From Dehalococcoidia bacterium (GTDB lineage: Bacteria > Chloroflexota > Dehalococcoidia > Tepidiformales > Tepidiformaceae), in NCBI GenBank assembly GCA_020850615.1, contig JADZEI010000061.1, forward strand, positions 1-57,285: 57,285 nucleotides of DNA, read 5' to 3'. Each line of letters opens with the position of its first letter. Position 1 is the first letter of the stretch. Shown here one piece after another: positions 1-5,906 of this stretch. Made by a program: the position numbers and the translations under genes. The notes under the pieces were generated by a model, which ran no database searches, was not told the DNA's origin, and saw nothing but the letters and a program-made list of their open reading frames with translations.

Positions 1-1
1 C

Positions 2-424
2 GTCTGGGCCTGCAAGAACTACGACGGCGACGTCCAGTCCGACACCGTCGCGCAGGGCTTCGGCTCGCTCGGGCTCATGACCTCCGTGCTCCTCACGCCC
101 GACGGCCAGACCGTCGAAGCCGAGGCCGCCCACGGCACCGTCACCCGCCACTACCGCCAGCACCAGCGCGGCGAGAAGACCTCGACGAACCCGATCGCCT
201 CGATCTTCGCGTGGACTCGCGGCCTCGCCCATCGCGGCAAGCTCGATGGCACGCCCGAAGTCACCCAGTTCGCCAACACCCTCGAGCAGGTCTGCGTCGA
301 AGCCGTGGAAGCCGGCGAGATGACCAAGGACCTGGCCCTCCTCATCGGCAAGGACCAGCCCTGGCTCACCACCGAGGACTTCCTCGCCGCGCTCGACCGC
401 CGGCTCCAGGCGAAGATGGCCTGA
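2..424 (+). CDS. icd: NADP-dependent isocitrate dehydrogenase, C-terminal part
   Basis: Partial gene whose 5' end lies outside the window; 140 residues remain. The frame enters at base 2 and reads [14 protein letters not shown], then [12 protein letters not shown] and [11 protein letters not shown], and ends QAKMA. These are the conserved C-terminal blocks of the dimeric NADP-dependent isocitrate dehydrogenase of the eukaryotic/type II subfamily, which carries out oxidative decarboxylation of isocitrate to 2-oxoglutarate in the TCA cycle. The HGT block belongs to the NADP-binding region and [11 protein letters not shown] is also typical of the family. The protein should be cytosolic. The assignment is firm, but start, promoter and the N-terminal substrate-binding residues cannot be seen. 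The next plus-strand frame starts about 50 bases downstream. Confidence 0.93.
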   Translation, partial: VWACKNYDGDVQSDTVAQGFGSLGLMTSVLLTPDGQTVEAEAAHGTVTRHYRQHQRGEKTSTNPIASIFAWTRGLAHRGKLDGTPEVTQFANTLEQVCVEAVEAGEMTKDLALLIGKDQPWLTTEDFLAALDRRLQAKMA

Positions 425-476
425 CACCCACCGGGGGAGGTGCGCCGCGGACAACCCGCTCGCTGCCGCACGGGCC

Positions 477-617
477 GTGCTCGAACGGATGCCCGCGCGC
501 TGGCGGGCGCTTCCCGGCGCCCTCCCCGCACACCTGCCCGGCCGGGAGCCGTTCATCGACCGATGTGGCACCTGGCAGGGCTACGTCGCGCACCACATCG
601 CGCAGCCGCACGGCTGA
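477..617 (+). CDS. Small ORF, possible DinB-like remnant
   Basis: A short frame reading LERMPARWRALPGALP, then GTWQGYVAHHIAQPHG. It has strong G/C third positions, and its TGA stop overlaps the ATG of the next gene (TGATG at 615-619), which suggests it is translated. GTG 477 is the first usable start, but the reading frame is open further upstream (ADNPLAAAR) without a start codon, so the N-terminus may be lost. The pattern of a helix followed by GTW and a His-rich helix recalls the beginning of a DinB/mycothiol-dependent fold, but it is far shorter than the usual 150-170 residues. It may be a decayed remnant or a real microprotein; I cannot decide. Confidence 0.35.
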   Translation: MLERMPARWRALPGALPAHLPGREPFIDRCGTWQGYVAHHIAQPHG

Positions 618-1078
618 TGGAGGCCACGGTGCCAGCTCCCGGCGACCGCATGCTCGATAACAACGCCCAGCCCACGCGCGCCGACCTCGAAGAGTGGCTC
701 GGCCCAGAGGCGTGGGTGCGCTGGACCGCGCTCCAGGCATGGATCAAGGAGCACTACCGCGACGTCTTCGCCCCCGACTGGCTCTACGGCGGCAAGAAGC
801 ACGGCTGGGGCCTCCGCTACAAGCGGACGAAGGCCTTCTGCACGCTCGTGCCCGAGGTCGGCCAGGTCCGCGTCGTCATCGTTCTCGGCACCGCCGAGCG
901 CGAACGCGTCGAGTCGTTCCTCGCCGAGCTCAGCGCGCCCGTGCGCGCCGCCTACGAAGCCGCCGAGACCTTCAACGACGGCAAGTGGGCCGGCATCGTC
1001 CTCGATAGCGACGCCGCCGTCGCCGACGTCGAGCGCATCCTCGCCTCGAAGCGGCGCGTCGTCCCACCGGCCCGCTGA
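617..1078 (+). CDS. DUF3788 family protein
   Basis: About 153 residues. Features typical of DUF3788 are a Trp-rich N-terminal part (LEEWLGPEAWVRW), the central block WLYGGKKHGWGLRYKR followed by a hydrophobic strand (AFCTLVPEVG), and a C-terminal FNDGKWAGIVLDS with a closing basic KRR. The biochemical role of the family is unknown; it is a small soluble alpha/beta domain. ATG 617 is chosen because it overlaps the TGA of the preceding small frame (TGATG), the usual sign of translational coupling. ATG 650 (MLDNNAQPT) is the alternative start. Nothing in the neighbours (icd upstream, a membrane protein downstream) clarifies function. Confidence 0.7.
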   Translation: MEATVPAPGDRMLDNNAQPTRADLEEWLGPEAWVRWTALQAWIKEHYRDVFAPDWLYGGKKHGWGLRYKRTKAFCTLVPEVGQVRVVIVLGTAERERVESFLAELSAPVRAAYEAAETFNDGKWAGIVLDSDAAVADVERILASKRRVVPPAR

Positions 1079-1086
1079 GCGCTTAC

Positions 1087-1115
1087 CGGACATCGCTGGC
1101 ACAGCCCGGTACACT
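1087..1115 (+). promoter_or_regulatory. Promoter, leaderless type, for the small membrane protein gene
   Basis: CGGACA (1087-1092) and TACACT (1110-1115) are separated by 17 bp. The -10 lies 7 nt before ATG 1123 and no ribosome binding site fits in between, so transcription should begin at or next to the start codon. Confidence 0.6.
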
Positions 1116-1122
1116 AACCCGC

Positions 1123-1389
1123 ATGGGTTTCTACTACGGGTCGAGCACCCCGCCCGACGACGGGAACAAGCCCGGCGGGTTCAAGGAAGCGATGCTCATC
1201 ACCTGGGTCGTCTTCCGGGTGCTGGCGGTCCCCCTGGGAATCCTCTTCGGCGGCATCGCCTACCTCCTGCTCATCTTCTACCTGTTCACCATCCATCCGC
1301 TGGCAGGGGTGGCCGGGATCTCGCTGATCTTCGTCGCGATCGGGGCGCGGGCGTTCTGGGAATGGAAGAACCCGCCGTCGCTCGATTGA
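1123..1389 (+). CDS. Small integral membrane protein
   Basis: 88 residues. A hydrophilic Gly/Ser/Pro N-terminus (about 20 residues) is followed by two hydrophobic stretches, roughly residues 25-55 and 60-76, which should form two transmembrane helices, and a short polar tail ending NPPSLD. I recognise no named family. ATG 1123 sits 7 nt behind a -10-like TACACT, so it is probably translated from a leaderless mRNA. Its 3' end overlaps the beginning of the yggS-like gene, so it is likely the first gene of the yggS-proC-yggT transcription unit. Confidence 0.6.
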   Translation: MGFYYGSSTPPDDGNKPGGFKEAMLITWVVFRVLAVPLGILFGGIAYLLLIFYLFTIHPLAGVAGISLIFVAIGARAFWEWKNPPSLD

Positions 1390-2072
1390 CCCCGGCCGGG
1401 CTTGCCGCGAACGTCGAGCGTGTCCGCGAACGGGTCGCCCGGGCCTGCGCGCGCGCAGGCCGCAGCGCCACCGACGTCACGCTCATCGCGGCCACGAAGA
1501 CGCAGCTGCCGGCGACCGTCGCCGCCGCCTGGCACGCCGGCATCCGCGACTTCGGCGAGAACCGCGTCCAGGAAGCGCTCGCCAAGCAGCCCGAAGTGGC
1601 AGCGCTCCTGCCGCCCGGCGCATCCCCACGCTGGCACCTGATCGGCCACCTCCAGACCAACAAGGCGAAAGCCGCTGCCCGGGCCTTTGCTATACTCCAC
1701 GGCATCGATTCGGCCCGCCTCATCGACGCGGTTGGCCAGGCCGCGCAGGGACAGCAACTGCCCATCATGATCGAAGTCAACGTCGCCGGGGACCCGGCCA
1801 AGCATGGCATCGCGCCGGGCGCCCTGGCGGAGCTCGTCGCCCACGCCCGCGCCGCCAGCGGCGTCCGCCTCGAAGGGCTCATGACCGTCGCTCCCTGGTC
1901 CCCGGACCCGGAGGCTGCCCGGCCGGTCTTTCGCGAGCTCCGCGCCCTCGCCGATGCCCACGGCCTCCCCTCGCTCTCCATGGGGATGACCGAGGACTTC
2001 GAGGTCGCCATCGAAGAAGGCGCCACCCACATCCGCGTCGGCCGCGCGATTTTCGGAGAACGGCAGCTATGA
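1362..2072 (+). CDS. yggS: YggS family pyridoxal phosphate homeostasis protein
   Basis: About 236 residues. The family is a single-domain PLP-binding barrel without enzymatic activity that buffers intracellular PLP. Seen: VTLIAATKTQ with the PLP lysine near the N-terminus, FGENRVQEA, WHLIGHLQTNKAK, EVNVAGDPAKHG, a GLMTVAPW block and the phosphate-binding end SMGMTEDFEVAIEEGATHIRVG with GRAIFG. ATG 1362 overlaps the previous gene by 28 bases; a TTG at 1386 overlapping that gene's TGA (TTGA) would remove eight non-conserved residues and is equally possible. The next gene, proC, begins inside the stop codon (ATGA). The yggS-proC-yggT order is a widespread bacterial arrangement. Confidence 0.93.
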   Translation: MEEPAVARLTPAGLAANVERVRERVARACARAGRSATDVTLIAATKTQLPATVAAAWHAGIRDFGENRVQEALAKQPEVAALLPPGASPRWHLIGHLQTNKAKAAARAFAILHGIDSARLIDAVGQAAQGQQLPIMIEVNVAGDPAKHGIAPGALAELVAHARAASGVRLEGLMTVAPWSPDPEAARPVFRELRALADAHGLPSLSMGMTEDFEVAIEEGATHIRVGRAIFGERQL

Positions 2073-2860
2073 AGGTCGCACTCATCGGCGGCGGGGTCAT
2101 GGGCGAGGCGATCCTCGGCGCCGCCCTCGGGCAGGGCGTCCTCGACCGCGACACCACCACCGTCTGCGAAGCCCTGCCCGCGCGGCGCGACGAGCTCGCC
2201 GCCCGCCACGCGGTCCGTGTCACCGGCTCGGCTGCAGAGGCCGCGGCCGGCGCGGAGGCGGTCATCCTCGCCGTGAAGCCGCAGGACGCCGCGAAGGTGA
2301 GGGCGGCCCTCGAACCGGGCACGGTCGTCCTGTCGATCATGGCCGGGGTGCGCATCGCCACCCTGCGCGACCTCTTCGGCCAGCGCACCGTCGTGCGCGT
2401 CATGCCCAACACGCCCGTCGCCGCGAACGCCGGCATGAGCGTCTGGTGCGCGACCCCGGACGTCGGCGAGGCCGGGCGCGGCTTCACGCGCCAGCTCCTC
2501 GGCTCCTTCGGCCGCGAGCTCGAAGTCGACGACGAGAAGAAGGTCGACATGGCGACCGCCCTCAGCGGCAGCGGCCCCGCCTACGTCTTCCTGTTCATCG
2601 AAGCGCTCATCGAAGGCGGCGTCTCCATCGGGCTCACCCGCGCCCAGGCCCAGGAGCTCGCCATCCAGACCGTCTACGGCTCCGCCCTCTACGCCCGCGA
2701 GAGCAGCCAGTCGCCCGCCAACCTCCGCGCCGCGGTCACCTCCCCCGCCGGTACCACTGCCGCCGGCCTGCTCGAAATGGAGAAGGGCGCCCTCCGCGCC
2801 ACCATCATCGAAGGCATACGGGCCGCCCACCGCCGCGCGGTCGAGCTGGGGAACGCCTGA
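2069..2860 (+). CDS. proC: Pyrroline-5-carboxylate reductase
   Basis: 263 residues, normal length for ProC. It catalyses NAD(P)H-dependent reduction of pyrroline-5-carboxylate to proline, the last step of proline synthesis, in the cytosol. Seen: an N-terminal Rossmann signature MKVALIGGGVMGEA, the VILAVKPQ strand, VVRVMPNTP, and the C-terminal oligomerisation/active region with ALSGSGPAYVF, SPAGTTAAGL and a final conserved helix (IIEGIRAAHRRA). The ATG overlaps the yggS stop by four bases (ATGA) and the stop overlaps the yggT start (TGATG), so the three are translationally coupled. Confidence 0.95.
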   Translation: MKVALIGGGVMGEAILGAALGQGVLDRDTTTVCEALPARRDELAARHAVRVTGSAAEAAAGAEAVILAVKPQDAAKVRAALEPGTVVLSIMAGVRIATLRDLFGQRTVVRVMPNTPVAANAGMSVWCATPDVGEAGRGFTRQLLGSFGRELEVDDEKKVDMATALSGSGPAYVFLFIEALIEGGVSIGLTRAQAQELAIQTVYGSALYARESSQSPANLRAAVTSPAGTTAAGLLEMEKGALRATIIEGIRAAHRRAVELGNA

Positions 2861-3120
2861 TGAACGACCAGGTCGCCGCCATCTTCATCCTCTTCCTCTA
2901 CGTCCTCATCGGCCTCGTCGTCGCGCGGTCGATCATCACCTGGTTCTCGGTCCGGCCCGACAACCAGTTCGCCCGCTTCCTCTTCCAGGCCACCGAGCCG
3001 CTGATCGAGCCGATCCGCCGTTTTATGCCCCGCGTCGGCATGCTCGATCTATCGCCGATGGTCCTGATCGTGCTGCTCTACATCATGATCGAAGTGGTCC
3101 GCCAGGCGGCCGAGCAGTAA
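2860..3120 (+). CDS. YggT family membrane protein (first copy)
   Basis: 86 residues. Two hydrophobic helices (about residues 5-27 and 60-82) flank the conserved YggT core FQATEPLIEPIRRFMP and GMLDLSPMVLIVLLY. YggT proteins are small inner-membrane proteins encoded next to yggS/proC in many bacteria; proposed roles include osmotic tolerance and envelope organisation, but no biochemical function is established. The ATG overlaps the proC stop (TGATG). A second, diverged copy follows about 95 bases downstream. Confidence 0.88.
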   Translation: MNDQVAAIFILFLYVLIGLVVARSIITWFSVRPDNQFARFLFQATEPLIEPIRRFMPRVGMLDLSPMVLIVLLYIMIEVVRQAAEQ

Positions 3121-3214
3121 GCATCTTCGCGGCGCCTTTTCGCGGATCTGGTATGCTGAACCGCACGAGGCACGTTGGCCGGCGCTGAAGCCTGCCCGGT
3201 GCCGGGATAGCGCC

Positions 3215-3478
3215 ATAAACCCGTACGTCGCGCAGTTCACGATCGTCTTCATCCAGATGCTCACCTGGGCCATCGTCGCGCGCTCGCTGCTCACCTGGTT
3301 CCCCATCGACCAGTCGAGCTCGCTCTACCAGATGCTCTACCGCACCACCGAGCCGATCATCGAGCCCATCCGCCGCGTCATGCCCAACACCGGCATGATC
3401 GACCTCTCGCCGATGGCCGCGATCATCCTCCTCATCATCCTCGGCCAGATGGTCAACAACCTCACGGTGACGGCCTGA
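3215..3478 (+). CDS. YggT family membrane protein (second copy, probable ATA start)
   Basis: 87 residues if begun at ATA 3215. The first ATG in frame (3257) would cut the first transmembrane helix in half. Upstream of it the frame is open and encodes NPYVAQFTIVFIQ, which aligns without a gap to the N-terminus of the first YggT copy: both then begin M-N and reach the shared ARS-TWF motif at the same distance (29 residues). No ATG, GTG or TTG exists in frame upstream; CTG 3185 is the only other weak option. The core YRTTEPIIEPIRRVMP and GMIDLSPMAAIILL is typical of the family. A -10-like TATGCT lies at 3152-3157. The start codon may be a true ATA or a sequencing error for ATG. Confidence 0.8.
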   Translation: MNPYVAQFTIVFIQMLTWAIVARSLLTWFPIDQSSSLYQMLYRTTEPIIEPIRRVMPNTGMIDLSPMAAIILLIILGQMVNNLTVTA

Positions 3479-3507
3479 CCGCGGCTGCCGGACGGACATC
3501 CCTGCAC

Positions 3508-4446
3508 GTGCAAGCACCCACTGCTGTCGAAGCCGTCGATGTGGTGCGCTCCTACGGGGAGCGCCGCGCCCTCGACGGCTTCTCGCTTTCGGTGCCTGCC
3601 GGCGGCGTCTTCGGCCTCCTCGGCCCGAACGGCAGCGGCAAGAGCACGTTCATCACCCTCCTCGCCGCCATGGAAGCGCCACCCGAAGGCCGCCTCGCGG
3701 TGTTCGGCGAAGCGCCCGCCCCCCCGCTCCGCGCCCGCGTCGGCACCGTCTTCCAGGAAAACGCCCAGGACCCGCTCCTCAGCGTGCGCGAAACGCTCGG
3801 CCTCGCGGGGCGCCTCTTCGATGTGCCCCGCGCCACCCTCGCCGCGCGCCAGGCGGAGCTCCTCGTCGCGTTCGGCCTCGCCGGGCGCGAAAACGACGGC
3901 GTCGCCTCGCTCTCCGGCGGCATGCGGCGCCGCCTCGAGATGGTCCGCGCCCTCCTCCACGACCCCGAGCTCGTCCTCCTCGATGAACCGACCACCGGCG
4001 TCGACGTCGACGAGCGGCGCGCCCTCTGGGAGGCGCTGCTTGGCCCCGCGCGCGCCCGCCGCACCATCCTCCTCGCCACCAACGACCTCGCCGAGGCCGA
4101 CGCCGTCTGCGACCAGGTCGCCTTCGTCTCCGCCGGCCGCGTCGTCGCCACCGGCACGCCATCCGAGCTCAAGCGCGGCCTCCGCCGCGAAGCCGTGCGC
4201 GTGACCTGGCCCGGCGTCACGGACGAGCAGCTCGCCACCATCGCCACCTGGCCCGGTGCCGGTGACGTCACCCGCCAGGACGGCGTCCTCCACGTCACCG
4301 TCGACGACGCAGCCGCGTTCGTCCCCCGCCTGTTCGAATTCGCGCCCGGCGCGATCCGCGGCGTCCAGATCGAGCAATCCACCCTCGAAGACGCCTACGT
4401 CCGCTACGTCGGGCACCGCACGCGCACCCCGGAGCCCGTCGCATGA
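3508..4446 (+). CDS. ABC transporter ATP-binding protein (ABC-2 exporter type)
   Basis: 312 residues. The N-terminal two thirds form an ABC ATPase: Walker A GPNGSGKST, a Q-loop (VFQENAQDP), the signature LSGGMRRRLE, Walker B ELVLLDEPTTGVD and the switch His replaced in this region by an Asn (LLATNDLAEAD), which deviates from the usual TH-x(2)-EA sequence. The C-terminal about 80 residues resemble the accessory domain of DrrA/NodI-type ATPases. GTG 3508 gives the start; no good ribosome binding site is visible. The permease begins within the stop codon (ATGA), so the two form a coupled exporter; substrate unknown. Confidence 0.9.
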   Translation: MQAPTAVEAVDVVRSYGERRALDGFSLSVPAGGVFGLLGPNGSGKSTFITLLAAMEAPPEGRLAVFGEAPAPPLRARVGTVFQENAQDPLLSVRETLGLAGRLFDVPRATLAARQAELLVAFGLAGRENDGVASLSGGMRRRLEMVRALLHDPELVLLDEPTTGVDVDERRALWEALLGPARARRTILLATNDLAEADAVCDQVAFVSAGRVVATGTPSELKRGLRREAVRVTWPGVTDEQLATIATWPGAGDVTRQDGVLHVTVDDAAAFVPRLFEFAPGAIRGVQIEQSTLEDAYVRYVGHRTRTPEPVA

Positions 4447-5231
4447 GCGCCGCGGCCGCCTGCAGCGCCCTCTTCGCCCGCGACCTGCGCAGCGTCGTCC
4501 GCTCGCGCTCGCAGCTCTACTCGTCGATCTTCACGCCCCTCCTCATCCTCGTCTTCCTCGGCAACGGCGTCTCCGAAGGGCTCGACCCGGCGAACCTGAG
4601 CGATGGCAACTTCACCGCCTACCTCGTCGCCGGCGCCGTCGTCATGACCGCCGTGTTCTCCTCGACCTTCTCCAGCGCCGCCTACTACCGCGACCGCGAT
4701 ACCGGGCTCATGCGGATGCTCCTCTCCTCGCCCCACTCCGCGCGCATCATCCTCCTGGGCAAGTCGCTCGCCGGCGTCGCCATCGGCATGGTCCAGGCCT
4801 TCGTTGTGCTGTGCGTCGCCGCGCCGTTCGTCGACTTCGAATGGCAATACGGGCTCATCCCCGGCCTGCTCATCGCGCTCGCCGCCGTGGCCCTGCTGAA
4901 CGTCATGCTCGCCGGCATCGCCCAGACACTCGCCTCCCGCATCCAGACGATGCAGGGCTTCCACCTGCTGATGAACCTGGCCCTCTTCCCGCTCCTCTTC
5001 TTCTCCGGCGCATTCTTCCCCATCGACGGCCTGCCCACCTGGCTCGAAGTGCTCGCCTACGTCAACCCGCTCACCTACGCCGTCGACGCGCTTCAGCTCG
5101 CGGCCTACGCCAGCTCGGACGCGACCTACATCGGCCTCGCGGTCGACTTCGCCGTGCTGATCGCGCTCTCCGCGGCGGTCTACGCGCTCGGGCTCGCGCG
5201 CACCCCGAAGCTCACCTGGTCCGGCGCCTGA
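4443..5231 (+). CDS. ABC-2 type transporter permease
   Basis: 262 residues with about six hydrophobic segments: an N-terminal helix (FTPLLILVFLG), YLVAGAVVMTAVFSS, the re-entrant region around SPHSARIILLGKSLAG, AFVVLCVAAP, LIALAAVALLNVMLAG, then the conserved LLFFSGAFFPIDGLPTWL-type element and a final helix. This is the ABC2 membrane architecture of DrrB/NodJ-like exporters of drugs, lipids or polysaccharide precursors. It is coupled to the ATPase gene by a four-base overlap. The cargo cannot be deduced from the neighbours (YggT upstream, MarC downstream). Confidence 0.9.
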   Translation: MSAAAACSALFARDLRSVVRSRSQLYSSIFTPLLILVFLGNGVSEGLDPANLSDGNFTAYLVAGAVVMTAVFSSTFSSAAYYRDRDTGLMRMLLSSPHSARIILLGKSLAGVAIGMVQAFVVLCVAAPFVDFEWQYGLIPGLLIALAAVALLNVMLAGIAQTLASRIQTMQGFHLLMNLALFPLLFFSGAFFPIDGLPTWLEVLAYVNPLTYAVDALQLAAYASSDATYIGLAVDFAVLIALSAAVYALGLARTPKLTWSGA

Positions 5232-5311
5232 CCCCCGCCCCCTGACGCGCCGCCGGTGCCAGGGGTTGCGAAGCCCGCGCCCCCGCGTACCCTGCACGGT
5301 ACGGAGGGCCG

Positions 5312-5905
5312 GTGGACGGCGATTTCGCGCGGGCACTCGTGGGCTTCTTCGCCATCGTCGACCCGATCGGCGCGATCCTGCCGTTCCAGGCAGTCGCGGG
5401 CGCAGCTCCGCTGCGGCGCCGGCTCGGCATCGCGCTCATGGCCGTCCTCGTCTCGTTCGCCCTGATCTCGCTCTTCGCCGTCGCCGGCCAGGACGTCCTC
5501 GACCTGCTCGACATCTCGCCCGAGAGCTTCCAGATCGCCGCCGGCGTGCTCCTCGTCTTGCCCGCCATCCGCCTGGTCGAACGGGGCGAGGTCTTCGAAG
5601 CCAACCCCTACGCAGGGCCCACCAGTTTCGACGCTGCCGTAGTCCCGCTCGCCCTGCCGATGCTCAGCGGCCCCGGCGCGCTCGCCCTCGCGACCTCAAC
5701 CAGCGAAACGATCGGCGCAGGCCAGACCATCGCCGCAGCTGGCATGATCTTCGCGCTCGTGTTAGCCGTGTTCGCCGCGGCGGCGGTCTTCTTCCGCTTC
5801 ATCCACCCCGCGGTGCTGCGCGCGGCCGCCCGCATCGTCGGCGTCGTCCTCATGGCCATCGCCGTCGACTTCATCGTCTCTGGCTGGGTTGCCGCAACCG
5901 CCTGA
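5312..5905 (+). CDS. MarC family integral membrane protein
   Basis: 197 residues, six predicted transmembrane helices. Features of the MarC/UPF0056 family: ALVGFFAIVDPIGAILPF at the N-terminus, FQIAAGVLLVLPAIRL, and the second half VPLALPMLSGPGALA. The function of the family is unsettled; it is not required for multiple antibiotic resistance despite its name. GTG 5312 follows a GGAGGG ribosome binding site at 5303-5308, with a -10-like TACCCT at 5288-5293. It converges with the FHA-ABC transporter gene on the other strand, with only one base between the two stops. Confidence 0.88.
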   Translation: MDGDFARALVGFFAIVDPIGAILPFQAVAGAAPLRRRLGIALMAVLVSFALISLFAVAGQDVLDLLDISPESFQIAAGVLLVLPAIRLVERGEVFEANPYAGPTSFDAAVVPLALPMLSGPGALALATSTSETIGAGQTIAAAGMIFALVLAVFAAAAVFFRFIHPAVLRAAARIVGVVLMAIAVDFIVSGWVAATA

Positions 5906-5906
5906 G

